Of a stretch of 64,000 nt of DNA, positions 16,490 to 24,213 are shown piece after piece (position 1 is the first letter of the stretch; each line of letters starts with the position of its first letter). Origin of the DNA: DATCLS01 sp036563805 (lineage in GTDB: Bacteria; Actinomycetota; Acidimicrobiia; Acidimicrobiales; VFJN01); NCBI GenBank assembly GCA_036563805.1, contig DATCLS010000062.1:74427-138426 (forward strand), written 5' to 3'. A program made the position numbers and the translations under genes. The notes beneath the pieces were generated by a model, which saw nothing but the letters and a program-made list of their open reading frames with translations, was not told the DNA's origin and ran no database searches.

Positions 16490-17725
16490 GTGGACCGAGG
16501 TCGACCGGGGCGCCCAGCGCGGGTGCTGATGCTGACGAAGGGATTGGGTCGGGGCGGCACCGAGCGGCTGCTGGCCGGCACGGTCCGCCACCTCGACCGC
16601 AGCCGCTTCACGGTGGAGGTCGCCTACCTGCTGCCGTGGAAGGACGCGTTCGTGCCCGAGGTCGAGGCGGCCGGCGTGCCGGTCCATTGCCTCGACGCCC
16701 GCCGGCCGACCAGCCTGGCCTGGCTGGCGCGCCTGCGCCGGCTGGTCCGCGACCACGGCATCGACCTGGTCCACACCCACATGCCCGTGCCCGCCGCGCT
16801 CGCCCGCTTGGCGCTCGGCGGCGACCGGGGGCCGGCCTTCGTCCACACCGAGCACAACATGTGGGGCCGGTACCGGCTGCCGACCCGGCTGGCCAACCAG
16901 CTCACCTACCGGCGCAACGCGGCGGTGATCGCGGTGTCGGACGGGGTGGCCGGCTCGATCCGGTCGGCGGTGCCGGTCGAGGTCGTGACCCACGGCATCG
17001 ACACGTCCGCCCTGCGCCCGGCCGGCGACGCCGCCCGCCGGGCCGCCCGCGACGCGCTGGGCCTGGCCGCCGACGCCCCGGTGGTCGGCACGGTCGGCAA
17101 CTTCACCGCCAAGAAGGACCAGGCCACGCTGCTCGAGGCGGCCGCCCGGCTGGCCGGCGACCACCCCGGCCTGCGGGTGGTGCTCGTGGGTTCGGGGCCG
17201 CTGGAGGGCGAGCTGCGGGCCCACGCCGACCGGCTGGGCCTGGGCGACGCCGCGCGGTTCGCCGGGTCCCGCGACGACGTGTACGGCCTGCTGCCGGCGT
17301 TCGACCTGTTCGCGCTCAGCTCCCGGTTCGAGGGCCTGCCCATCGCGCTGCTCGAGGCCATGGCGTGCGGGGTGCCGCCGGTCGTGACGCGGGTGGGCGG
17401 CATCCCCGAGGTGGTGACCGACGGGCGCGACGGCGTGCTGGTCGACCCGGGCGACCCCGCCGGCCTGGCCGCCGCGCTCGGCGCCCTGCTGGCCGACCCG
17501 GCCCGGCGGGCCGCGCTGGGCGCCGCCGCGGCCGAGCGGGCCGGGGCGTTCGACTTGGCCCACGCCGTGCGCCGCATCGAGGCCGTCTACGACCGGACGC
17601 TGGCCGAGCGGGCCGGCGCCGCCCACCCCGCCGACCAGGCCGACAACCCGGGCGACGACGGCGCCGCCGGGCCCGCGCCCGCGCCGGCCGTGGCGCCCGC
17701 CCCCGCCGAGGAGACTCCGGCCTGA
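16490..17725 (+). CDS. GT4-family glycosyltransferase
   Basis: This 411-residue enzyme has RVLMLTKGLGRGGTERLL at the N terminus, LVHTHMPVPAAL, VGTVGNFTAKKDQATLLEAA and the EX7E motif EGLPIALLE. The last 40 or so residues are an Ala/Pro-rich tail without structure. Its stop overlaps the ATG of the next gene (TGATG), so it is translationally coupled to the membrane protein. A TAGCCT hexamer lies at 16448-16453, giving a leader of roughly 30 bases. Confidence 0.88.
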   Translation: MDRGRPGRPARVLMLTKGLGRGGTERLLAGTVRHLDRSRFTVEVAYLLPWKDAFVPEVEAAGVPVHCLDARRPTSLAWLARLRRLVRDHGIDLVHTHMPVPAALARLALGGDRGPAFVHTEHNMWGRYRLPTRLANQLTYRRNAAVIAVSDGVAGSIRSAVPVEVVTHGIDTSALRPAGDAARRAARDALGLAADAPVVGTVGNFTAKKDQATLLEAAARLAGDHPGLRVVLVGSGPLEGELRAHADRLGLGDAARFAGSRDDVYGLLPAFDLFALSSRFEGLPIALLEAMACGVPPVVTRVGGIPEVVTDGRDGVLVDPGDPAGLAAALGALLADPARRAALGAAAAERAGAFDLAHAVRRIEAVYDRTLAERAGAAHPADQADNPGDDGAAGPAPAPAVAPAPAEETPA

Positions 17726-19143
17726 TGGTCGCCCTGTCGCGCCCGGTGTCGACGATGTCGCGGCTGCTGCCGGGCCGGGGCGCGCCCCGGTCGGTGGCGA
17801 TCTTCTGGTGCAGCGCCGCGGTCGTCTACCTGCTGGTGCTGGCCTACTGCATGGTGACGTACAGCTACGCCACCTGGCCGGCGCTGGTGATCGTGCCGGT
17901 GCTGGCGGCCATCACGATCCCGCTGCTCCGCCGGATCGCCCGCAACGAGGCGGACCCGGTCGGGATGTTCAAGCTGCTGTCGCTCGGCTTCGTGGCCAAG
18001 ATCGTCGGCACGCTGCTGCGCTACGCCGTGACGTTCGGCGTGTACGGCGACCGGGCCGACGCCACCGGCTACCACGGGGCGGGCACGCGCCTGGCCCACG
18101 CGTTCCACCAGGGGCCCGACGCCTTCCGGATCGCGGCCGAGATCGACCTGCCCGAGCTCACCGGAACCCCGTTCATCAACCTGGTGACCATGGTCGTCTA
18201 CCTGGTCATCGGGTCGTCGATCCTGGGCGGGTTCCTGGTCTTCAGCTGGCTCAGCTTCTGGGGGATGGTCTGGTTCTACCGGGCCTGCGTGGTGGCGTTC
18301 CCCGAGGCCAACCACCGCCGCTACGCGGTGCTGCTGTTCTTCCTGCCGACGATGATCTACTGGCCCTCCAGCATCGGCAAGGAAGCCTGGATGATCTTCA
18401 CGATGGGGTTGGCGACCTACGGCGTCGCGCTCGTGCTCAAGCACAAACCCCTGGGCTACCTGACGACCGGGCTCGGCCTCCTCGGCACGGCCATGGTCCG
18501 GCCCCACGTCACCGTGCTCATCTTCATGTCGCTGCTGTTCGCCTACATGCTGCGCCGGCGCTCGTGGCGGGAGTCCCGGCTGGGGCCGGTGGGCAAGTTC
18601 GTCGGCGTGGCGGTGCTGCTGGTGGCCGGCGGCCTCGTGCTCATGCAGGCGGCGTCGTTCTTCGACCTCGACCAGGTCGACTCGCAGGCGGCCACCCAGG
18701 TGCTGGACGAGGCGGGCCGGCGGTCGGGCCAGGGCGACTCCGAGTTCGAGGCCGGGCGCCCGACCTCGCCCATCGAGTTCCCCAACGCCATGCTGGCGGT
18801 GCTGTTCCGCCCGTTCATCTGGGAGGCCTCGAACGTCCAGGCCGCCTTCGCGGCGTTGGAGGGGTCGCTGCTGCTCGTGTTGACGGGCATGTCGACCGGC
18901 CGGCTCGTCCGGCTGCCCCACTTCCTGTTCCGCGTGCCGTACATCGCCTTCTGCCTGGCCTTCGTGGTGATGTTCGTGTTCGCCTTCTCGACGATCGGCA
19001 ACTTCGGCATCCTCACGCGGCAGCGCACGCAGGTGTTCCCGTTCATGCTGGTGCTGCTGGTCATGCCGATCGTCGAGCACGTGCGCAAGCGCGACCTCAC
19101 GCTCGAGGACCGGATCAACGAGCTGACGGCCGAGCGCACCTAG
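17725..19143 (+). CDS. Polytopic membrane protein, possible glycan polymerase or ligase
   Basis: This 472-residue protein has roughly ten hydrophobic segments (for example VVYLLVLAYCMVTY near residue 35 and FVVMFVFAFSTIG near residue 420). A larger hydrophilic loop, about residues 310-355, lies between membrane segments. The topology recalls O-antigen polymerase/ligase (Wzy/WaaL-like) or EpsG-type proteins, but I see no diagnostic motif. The ATG overlaps the stop of the glycosyltransferase, so it belongs to the glycan locus. An ABC exporter next door does not require a Wzy polymerase, so another role is possible. Confidence 0.7.
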   Translation: MVALSRPVSTMSRLLPGRGAPRSVAIFWCSAAVVYLLVLAYCMVTYSYATWPALVIVPVLAAITIPLLRRIARNEADPVGMFKLLSLGFVAKIVGTLLRYAVTFGVYGDRADATGYHGAGTRLAHAFHQGPDAFRIAAEIDLPELTGTPFINLVTMVVYLVIGSSILGGFLVFSWLSFWGMVWFYRACVVAFPEANHRRYAVLLFFLPTMIYWPSSIGKEAWMIFTMGLATYGVALVLKHKPLGYLTTGLGLLGTAMVRPHVTVLIFMSLLFAYMLRRRSWRESRLGPVGKFVGVAVLLVAGGLVLMQAASFFDLDQVDSQAATQVLDEAGRRSGQGDSEFEAGRPTSPIEFPNAMLAVLFRPFIWEASNVQAAFAALEGSLLLVLTGMSTGRLVRLPHFLFRVPYIAFCLAFVVMFVFAFSTIGNFGILTRQRTQVFPFMLVLLVMPIVEHVRKRDLTLEDRINELTAERT

Positions 19144-19505
19144 TGGTGACCGACCGCCATCCCCTGCTGGTGGCGCTCGAGCCCGTCGCCGAGGCGCTCG
19201 GCGCCGAGCTGGTGGGCCCCGACGACCTGGCCGAGGGCGACGTGCCCCTGCGCTGGGAGGGCGAGCTCGTGGGCGGCCTGCGCCTGCCCGGCGTCCACGG
19301 AGCCCTCGAACGCATGATCGCCGCCGTCGAGTCCGAGCTGGGCGGCCCGCTGGCCGAGCTGTCGCGCGAGGACAAGCAGCGGGCGGTCCGACTGCTCGAC
19401 CGCCGCGGCGCCTTCCAGCTGCGCAAGTCGGTCGAGGAGGTGGCCGACGCCCTCGGCGTCAGCCGCTTCACCGTCTACAACTACCTGAACGCAGGGTCGA
19501 GGTGA
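19143..19505 (+). CDS. Small HTH regulator (YheO/HTH_22-like C-terminal domain)
   Basis: This 120-residue protein ends in a helix-turn-helix of the YheO/DauR type (LSREDKQRAVRLLDRRGAF...SVEEVADALGVSRFTVYNYL, about residues 78-115). The N-terminal part is short and lacks the PAS-like domain of full YheO proteins. GTG 19143 overlaps the previous TAG, with a second GTG at 19146. Its stop overlaps the next start (GTGA). Position just before the catabolic genes suggests it regulates them; DauR-type relatives respond to amino-acid-like ligands (inference). Confidence 0.75.
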   Translation: MVTDRHPLLVALEPVAEALGAELVGPDDLAEGDVPLRWEGELVGGLRLPGVHGALERMIAAVESELGGPLAELSREDKQRAVRLLDRRGAFQLRKSVEEVADALGVSRFTVYNYLNAGSR

Positions 19506-19750
19506 GGTCCGTGGCGCTCGAGGTCGAGTTCACCGTCGAACCGTTCGTCGAAGGGGATCCGGGGCCCCACGTCCGGGCCGCCGTGGACGCGGCCGAGCGG
19601 GCCGGCCTGGCCGTGGACTTCGGGCCGTTCGGCACCTCGGTGTCGGGCGACGACGCCCGGGTCCTCGACGCGGTGGACGCCATCGTCCGCTCGGCCGTGG
19701 CCGCCGGCGCCACCCGGGTGTCCCTCCAGCTCGTCCGACCGGAGGCCTGA
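19502..19750 (+). CDS. Thiamine-binding/YkoF-like (DUF77, MTH1187 family) small protein
   Basis: This 82-residue single-domain protein has the family pattern VALEVEFTVEPF...HVRAAVDAAERAGLAVDFGPFGTSVSGD and a final VSLQLVRPEA strand. Members form ferredoxin-like oligomers that bind thiamine or small heterocycles. It is coupled by 4-base overlap to the HTH gene upstream and lies 3 bases before the deaminase. A ligand-sensing or heterocycle-binding role in purine or pyrimidine breakdown is possible but unproven. Confidence 0.72.
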   Translation: MRSVALEVEFTVEPFVEGDPGPHVRAAVDAAERAGLAVDFGPFGTSVSGDDARVLDAVDAIVRSAVAAGATRVSLQLVRPEA

Positions 19751-19753
19751 CCC

Positions 19754-21169
19754 GTGACAACCCCCACCGAGCCCCACACGGGAGCCCAGCCCGTCGACCT
19801 GCTGGTGCTCGGCGCCGAGCTGGTCGTGACCATGGACGCCCAGCGCCGCGAGCTGCCGGGCGGCTGGGTGGCCTGCCGCGACGGCTTCGTCGCCGCGGTC
19901 GGCGCCGCCGACGAGCCCCCGCCGCCCGCGGCCCGCACGCTGCGGGCCGACGGGTGCCTGGTCACGCCCGGCCTCATCAACACCCATCACCACATCTACC
20001 AGAACCTCACGCGGGCCTACGCGCCGGCCACCCGGGCCACGCTGTTCGACTGGCTGACCACCCTGTACCCCCTGTGGGCCCGGCTCGACGAGGAGGCCGC
20101 CTACGTGTCGGCCTGGGTCGGCCTGGCCGAGCTGGCGCTGGGCGGCTGCACGACGTCGAGCGACCACCTCTACGTCCACCCGGCCGGGGGCGGCGACCTG
20201 CTCAGCGCCGAGATCGCCGCCGCCCGCGACCTGGGCGTGCGCTTCCACCCCACCCGGGGGTCGATGTCGCTGTCCCGCAAGGACGGGGGCCTGCCGCCCG
20301 ACGAGGTCGTGCAGGACGACGACACGATCCTGGCCGCCAGCGAGGAGGCCGTCGCCCGCCACCACGACCCGTCGCCCGGCGCCATGGTCCGGGTGGCGCT
20401 GGCCCCCTGCTCGCCGTTCTCGGTCACGCCCGCCCTCATGCAGCGGACCGCCGAGCTGGCCGAGCGGCTCGACGTCCGCCTCCACACCCACCTGGCCGAG
20501 GATCCCGACGAGGACGAGTACTGCCTCGCCACCTACGGTCGCCGGCCGATCGAGCACTTCGAGGCGTGTGGATGGGGGTCCGACCGGGCGTGGGTGGCCC
20601 ACTGCATCTACCCCAACGAGGCCGAGATCGAGCGCCTGGCCCGCTGGGGGACCGGCGTCGCCCACTGCCCCAGCTCCAACATGATGATCGGCGGGGGCGG
20701 CATCGCCCCGGTCGCCGCCTACCGGGCCGCCGGCGTGCCGGTCGGGCTGGGGTGCGACGGCTCGGCGTCGACCGACTCGGCGTCGCTGTGGATGGAGTCG
20801 CGCAACGCGCTGCTGCTGGCCCGCCAGCGGGGCGGCCCCACGTCGTTCGGGGCCCGCGACGCGCTGGAGCTGGGCACGCTCGGCTCGGCCGCCTGCCTCG
20901 GCCGGACGGGCGAGCTGGGTGTGCTGGCGCCCGGGGCGGCGGCCGACCTCGTGGCCTGGAAGCTGGGTGGCATCACCTACGCCGGTGCGCTGACCGACCC
21001 GGTCGAAGCGTGGCTGCGGTGCGGGCCGACGGCCGCCCACCACACCGTCGTCGCCGGCCGGCCGGTGGTCGAGGACGGCGAGCTGCGGGTGGCGGGCACC
21101 GAGGACGTGCCGGACATGGTGGCCCGCCACCGGGCCGCCGCCGCCCGCCTCCAGGGACTCGACGCCTGA
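19754..21169 (+). CDS. 8-oxoguanine deaminase-like amidohydrolase (ATZ/TRZ family)
   Basis: This 471-residue amidohydrolase has metal motif GLINTHHHIYQNLTRAY (about residues 74-90), the substrate-site segment TTSSDHLYVHP, the catalytic HTHLAEDPDEDEYC, and VAHCIYPNE and GLGCDGSASTD for the remaining metal ligands. The SDHLYVHP and H-E-Asp pattern is typical of 8-oxoguanine deaminase (8-oxoguanine to urate), though hydroxytriazine and isocytosine deaminases are close. GTG 19754 has a GGAGG site 8 bases upstream. It sits among hydantoinase and molybdenum hydroxylase genes, which supports purine degradation. Confidence 0.83.
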   Translation: MTTPTEPHTGAQPVDLLVLGAELVVTMDAQRRELPGGWVACRDGFVAAVGAADEPPPPAARTLRADGCLVTPGLINTHHHIYQNLTRAYAPATRATLFDWLTTLYPLWARLDEEAAYVSAWVGLAELALGGCTTSSDHLYVHPAGGGDLLSAEIAAARDLGVRFHPTRGSMSLSRKDGGLPPDEVVQDDDTILAASEEAVARHHDPSPGAMVRVALAPCSPFSVTPALMQRTAELAERLDVRLHTHLAEDPDEDEYCLATYGRRPIEHFEACGWGSDRAWVAHCIYPNEAEIERLARWGTGVAHCPSSNMMIGGGGIAPVAAYRAAGVPVGLGCDGSASTDSASLWMESRNALLLARQRGGPTSFGARDALELGTLGSAACLGRTGELGVLAPGAAADLVAWKLGGITYAGALTDPVEAWLRCGPTAAHHTVVAGRPVVEDGELRVAGTEDVPDMVARHRAAAARLQGLDA

Positions 21170-21236
21170 CCGGCGCCCCCCGGGGCGGGCGGCCGGGCGC
21201 GACGGGCGCGGACGACCGGGTGCCGGCCCGGCGGGC

Positions 21237-22631
21237 TCAGGCCGCCGACAGGTCCGGCGCGCCCCGGGGCACGTAGCGGCCCCAGGCCGGCTCGCCGCAG
21301 AAGGCGCCGTCGCGGGCCACGACCCGGCCGCGCGACAGGACCAGCGCCGGCCACCCCCGGGCCACCTGCCCGGCGTACGGCGAGTGGTCGACCCGCATGT
21401 GGAGGGCGTCGGCGTCGAGCGACTGGGGCCGGTCCGGGTCCCACACGACCACGTCCGCGTCCGACCCGGGCCGCAGGCAGCCCTTGCGGGGGAACAGCCC
21501 GAACAGCCGGGCCGGGGCCTCGGCGCACAGCCGCACCCAGTCGGCGCCGGTGATGCGGCCGGCGCGCACGCCCTGCCACACGAGCGTCAGGCGGGTCTCG
21601 ACGCCCGGCAGCCCGCCGGGGATCTCGGTGAAGTCGGCGAACCCCTCGTCCCGCCCCACCGTCCCCCGCCGCCGGTCGGCCACGGTGAACGGGCAGTGGT
21701 CGGTGGCCACCGTGTGGACCCAGCCCCGACCCAGCCCCTCCCACAGCTCCTCGCGGTGCCACGGGTCGCGCAGCGGCGGCGTGCACACGAAGTTCTCGCC
21801 GCCGGGCCCCTCCAGCACGGCGGCGTCGAGGTGCAGGTACTGGGGGCAGGTCTCGGCGGCCAGGCGGACGCCGCGCTCGCGGGCCGCCCGCACCTCGGCG
21901 AGGCCGGGCGCCGAGGACAGGTGGACGACGTAGGCCGGGGCGTCGGCCACCTCGGCCAGCCGGCCGACGCGGTGGACCGCCTCGGCCTCGAGGATCGCCG
22001 GCCGGGTGTCGCGGTGGGACACGACGGCGGTGCGGCCCTCGGCGACCGCGCGCCGGCGGAGCGCCTCGATGGCGCCGCCGTTCTCGCAGTGGACGGTGAC
22101 GAGCCCGCCGTGCCGCCCGCAGGCCCGCAGCACGTCGAGCACCACGTCGTCGTCGACCTGGAGCAGCTGGGGGTAGGCCAGGTAGAGCTTGAAGCTGGTG
22201 ACGCCCCGCTCGATGCAGTCCGCCACCACCCCCTCGCCAACCGCCTCGGTGAACGTCATGTGCAGGCCGTAGTCGACGGCCGCCGGCTCGGCCCACCGCT
22301 GCCAGGTGGCCAGGGCGGCCAGCGGGTCCTCGCCCCGGTAGGCCGTCACGTAGTCGACGATCGTGGTCGTCCCGCCCACGGCGGCGGCCACGGTGCCGGA
22401 GGCGAAGTCGTCGGCGGCCACCACCGCCCCGACCGGCAGCTGCATGTGGGTGTGGGCGTCGACGCCGCCCGGCACCACCAGCCGCCCGGTGGCGTCGACG
22501 ACCTCCTCGCCAGGCTCGGGCGCCAGCCCGCGCCCCACGGCCGCGATCCGGCCGTCCGTCCCCACCCGGACGTCCGCCGGCCGCTCCCCGTCGACGTCGA
22601 CCACGGTCCCTCCGCGCAGCAGCACGGCCAC
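21237..22631 (-). CDS. Dihydropyrimidinase/D-hydantoinase
   Basis: This 464-residue enzyme is of the cyclic amidohydrolase family. The first metal motif is GGVDAHTHMQLPVG, the carbamylated lysine lies in SFKLYLAYP, the later histidines are VTVHCENGG and YVVHLSS, and the aspartate is ATDHCPFT. It hydrolyses dihydropyrimidine or hydantoin rings to N-carbamoyl amino acids. These are the substrates of the two carbamoylase genes 5-6 kb downstream. I chose GTG 22631, next to VLLRGGTVVDV where the fold begins; an ATG at 22688 adds 19 residues. It is divergent from the xanthine-dehydrogenase-like operon. Confidence 0.9.
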   Translation of the reverse strand: MAVLLRGGTVVDVDGERPADVRVGTDGRIAAVGRGLAPEPGEEVVDATGRLVVPGGVDAHTHMQLPVGAVVAADDFASGTVAAAVGGTTTIVDYVTAYRGEDPLAALATWQRWAEPAAVDYGLHMTFTEAVGEGVVADCIERGVTSFKLYLAYPQLLQVDDDVVLDVLRACGRHGGLVTVHCENGGAIEALRRRAVAEGRTAVVSHRDTRPAILEAEAVHRVGRLAEVADAPAYVVHLSSAPGLAEVRAARERGVRLAAETCPQYLHLDAAVLEGPGGENFVCTPPLRDPWHREELWEGLGRGWVHTVATDHCPFTVADRRRGTVGRDEGFADFTEIPGGLPGVETRLTLVWQGVRAGRITGADWVRLCAEAPARLFGLFPRKGCLRPGSDADVVVWDPDRPQSLDADALHMRVDHSPYAGQVARGWPALVLSRGRVVARDGAFCGEPAWGRYVPRGAPDLSAA

Positions 22632-22747
22632 CAGTCTCGCCGGCCGCCCCGCCCGGCCACCCGGCACGCCGTCTGCCAGCACGTACATTCACAAAGAGGT
22701 AACACGGAGGCAGTGAGCAGTTCGTCGACGTTCGGCACCCTCTCCCC

Positions 22748-23596
22748 GTGACGACCGTGCTGCCCCGCACGCTGCCCGAGGCGCTGTCCGCCCTGGCCGA
22801 CGAGCCGGGCCTGACGGTCCTCGGCGGCGGGACCGATCTGATGGTCGACCTCAACTACGGCCGGCGGCGCCCGGCCGGCGTGCTCGCGCTTCGGCGGGTG
22901 GCCGAGCTGCGCCGGTGGTGGGTCGAGGGCGACGAGGTCGTGCTCGGCGCCGGCACGACCTATACCGACCTGCTCGACCCCGAGCTGGCCCGGCTGGTGC
23001 CCGGCCTGGCTGCCGCCGCCCGGACCGTCGGCAGCCCCCAGGTCCGCAACGCGGGCACGATCGGCGGGAACCTGGGCACGGCCTCGCCGGCCGGCGACAC
23101 GCTCCCGGTCCTCGTGGCGCTCGACGCCCGGGTCGAGCTGGCCTCGGCGGCCGGCCGACGCACCGTGGCGGTGGCCGACTTCCTGGTGGGGCCGAAACGC
23201 ACGGCGCTGGCCCCGGGCGAGCTGGTGGTCGCCGTGCGGCTCCCGGCCGCCGCCGGCCCCCAAGAGTTCCTCAAGGTCGGCGTGCGCAACGCCATGGTCA
23301 TCGCCATCGCCAGCTGCGCCCTGGTGGTCGACCTCGACCGGCGCCGCCTCGGCTGCGCGCTCGGGGCGGTCGGGCCGGTCCCGGTGCGCGACCGGTCGGC
23401 GGAGCGCTGGCTGACGGCCCGGATCGACTGGGACGGCCGGCGCCTGTCCCACCAGTCGGTGCTCGAGGGGTTCGGTCGGCGCATGGCCGGCGCCAGTCAG
23501 CCCATCGACGACCACCGGGCGCCGGCCGCCTACCGGCGCCACGCAGTCGAGGTCCTGGCCCGGCGGGCCCTGGAGCGGGTGTGGAGCCGACGATGA
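22748..23596 (+). CDS. Molybdenum hydroxylase FAD-binding subunit (CoxM/XdhB-like)
   Basis: This 282-residue FAD subunit has the flavin motifs TVLGGGTDLMVDLNYGR and VGSPQVRNAGTIGGNLGTASPAGD (about residues 95-118). It passes electrons from the iron-sulfur subunit to an acceptor. It overlaps the next gene by 4 bases (ATGA), giving the order FAD, 2Fe-2S, molybdopterin subunits. The GTG start at 22748 has no ribosome-binding site at normal distance. GGAGG at 22706-22710 precedes a 12-codon frame that overlaps this start. Confidence 0.9.
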   Translation: MTTVLPRTLPEALSALADEPGLTVLGGGTDLMVDLNYGRRRPAGVLALRRVAELRRWWVEGDEVVLGAGTTYTDLLDPELARLVPGLAAAARTVGSPQVRNAGTIGGNLGTASPAGDTLPVLVALDARVELASAAGRRTVAVADFLVGPKRTALAPGELVVAVRLPAAAGPQEFLKVGVRNAMVIAIASCALVVDLDRRRLGCALGAVGPVPVRDRSAERWLTARIDWDGRRLSHQSVLEGFGRRMAGASQPIDDHRAPAAYRRHAVEVLARRALERVWSRR

Positions 23597-24213
23597 GCGA
23601 CACCGAGCACGGCACCGAGAACGGCACCGGGGCGGCCAACGAGGTGAACGGCACCGAGTCGAAGGGCACCGGGGCCGGAGGGACCGAGTCCTACGAGCTC
23701 GTCGTGAACGGCGTGCGCCGCCGGGTCGAGGGGGCGCTCCCCACCGAGAGCCTGCTGCGGGTCCTGCGCGACCGGCTCGGGCTACCCGGCGCCAAGAACG
23801 CCTGCGAGCAGGGTGAGTGCGGCTCGTGCTCGGTGCTGGTCGACGGCGTGCTGGTGTGCTCCTGCCTGGAGCTGGCCGCGGCCGCCGCCGGCTGCGAGAT
23901 CACCACGGTCGAGGGGCTGGTCGGCACCGGCGCCGAGCCCACCGCGGCCCCGCTCACCGACGTGCAGCGGGCGATCGTCGAGGCCGGCGGGGTCCAGTGC
24001 GGGTTCTGCACGCCGGGGTTCGTCGTCGCCATCCACGACCTGCTCGAGCGCGTGCCCGACCCCTCGCCGCTGGACGTGCGCGAGGCGCTGGCCGGCAACC
24101 TGTGCCGCTGCACCGGCTACGGCCGCATCCTCGCCGCCGTGGAGCAGGTGATCACCGATCGGGCCGCCGGCGGGAGCCCGGTGGCCGTCCGCCCGGCGGA
24201 GGGGTCCCGATGA
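23593..24213 (+). CDS. Molybdenum hydroxylase 2Fe-2S subunit (CoxS/XdhC-like)
   Basis: This 206-residue protein is longer than the usual 160 or so. The first 32 residues are a Gly/Asn/Thr/Glu-rich tail, then the plant-type 2Fe-2S domain begins at YELVVNGVRRRV. Cluster motifs are CEQGECGSCSVLVDG (about residues 75-89) and the alpha-helical second-cluster motifs QCGFCTPGF and NLCRCTGYG. It transfers electrons from the molybdenum site to FAD. Both ends overlap neighbours by 4 bases. Confidence 0.92.
   Translation: MSDTEHGTENGTGAANEVNGTESKGTGAGGTESYELVVNGVRRRVEGALPTESLLRVLRDRLGLPGAKNACEQGECGSCSVLVDGVLVCSCLELAAAAAGCEITTVEGLVGTGAEPTAAPLTDVQRAIVEAGGVQCGFCTPGFVVAIHDLLERVPDPSPLDVREALAGNLCRCTGYGRILAAVEQVITDRAAGGSPVAVRPAEGSR

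Noticed and set aside
21173..21188. GC palindrome (CGCCCCCCGGGGCG) after the deaminase as terminator
   Set aside because: Such short GC runs are frequent by chance at this composition and the loop would be too small for a stable hairpin.
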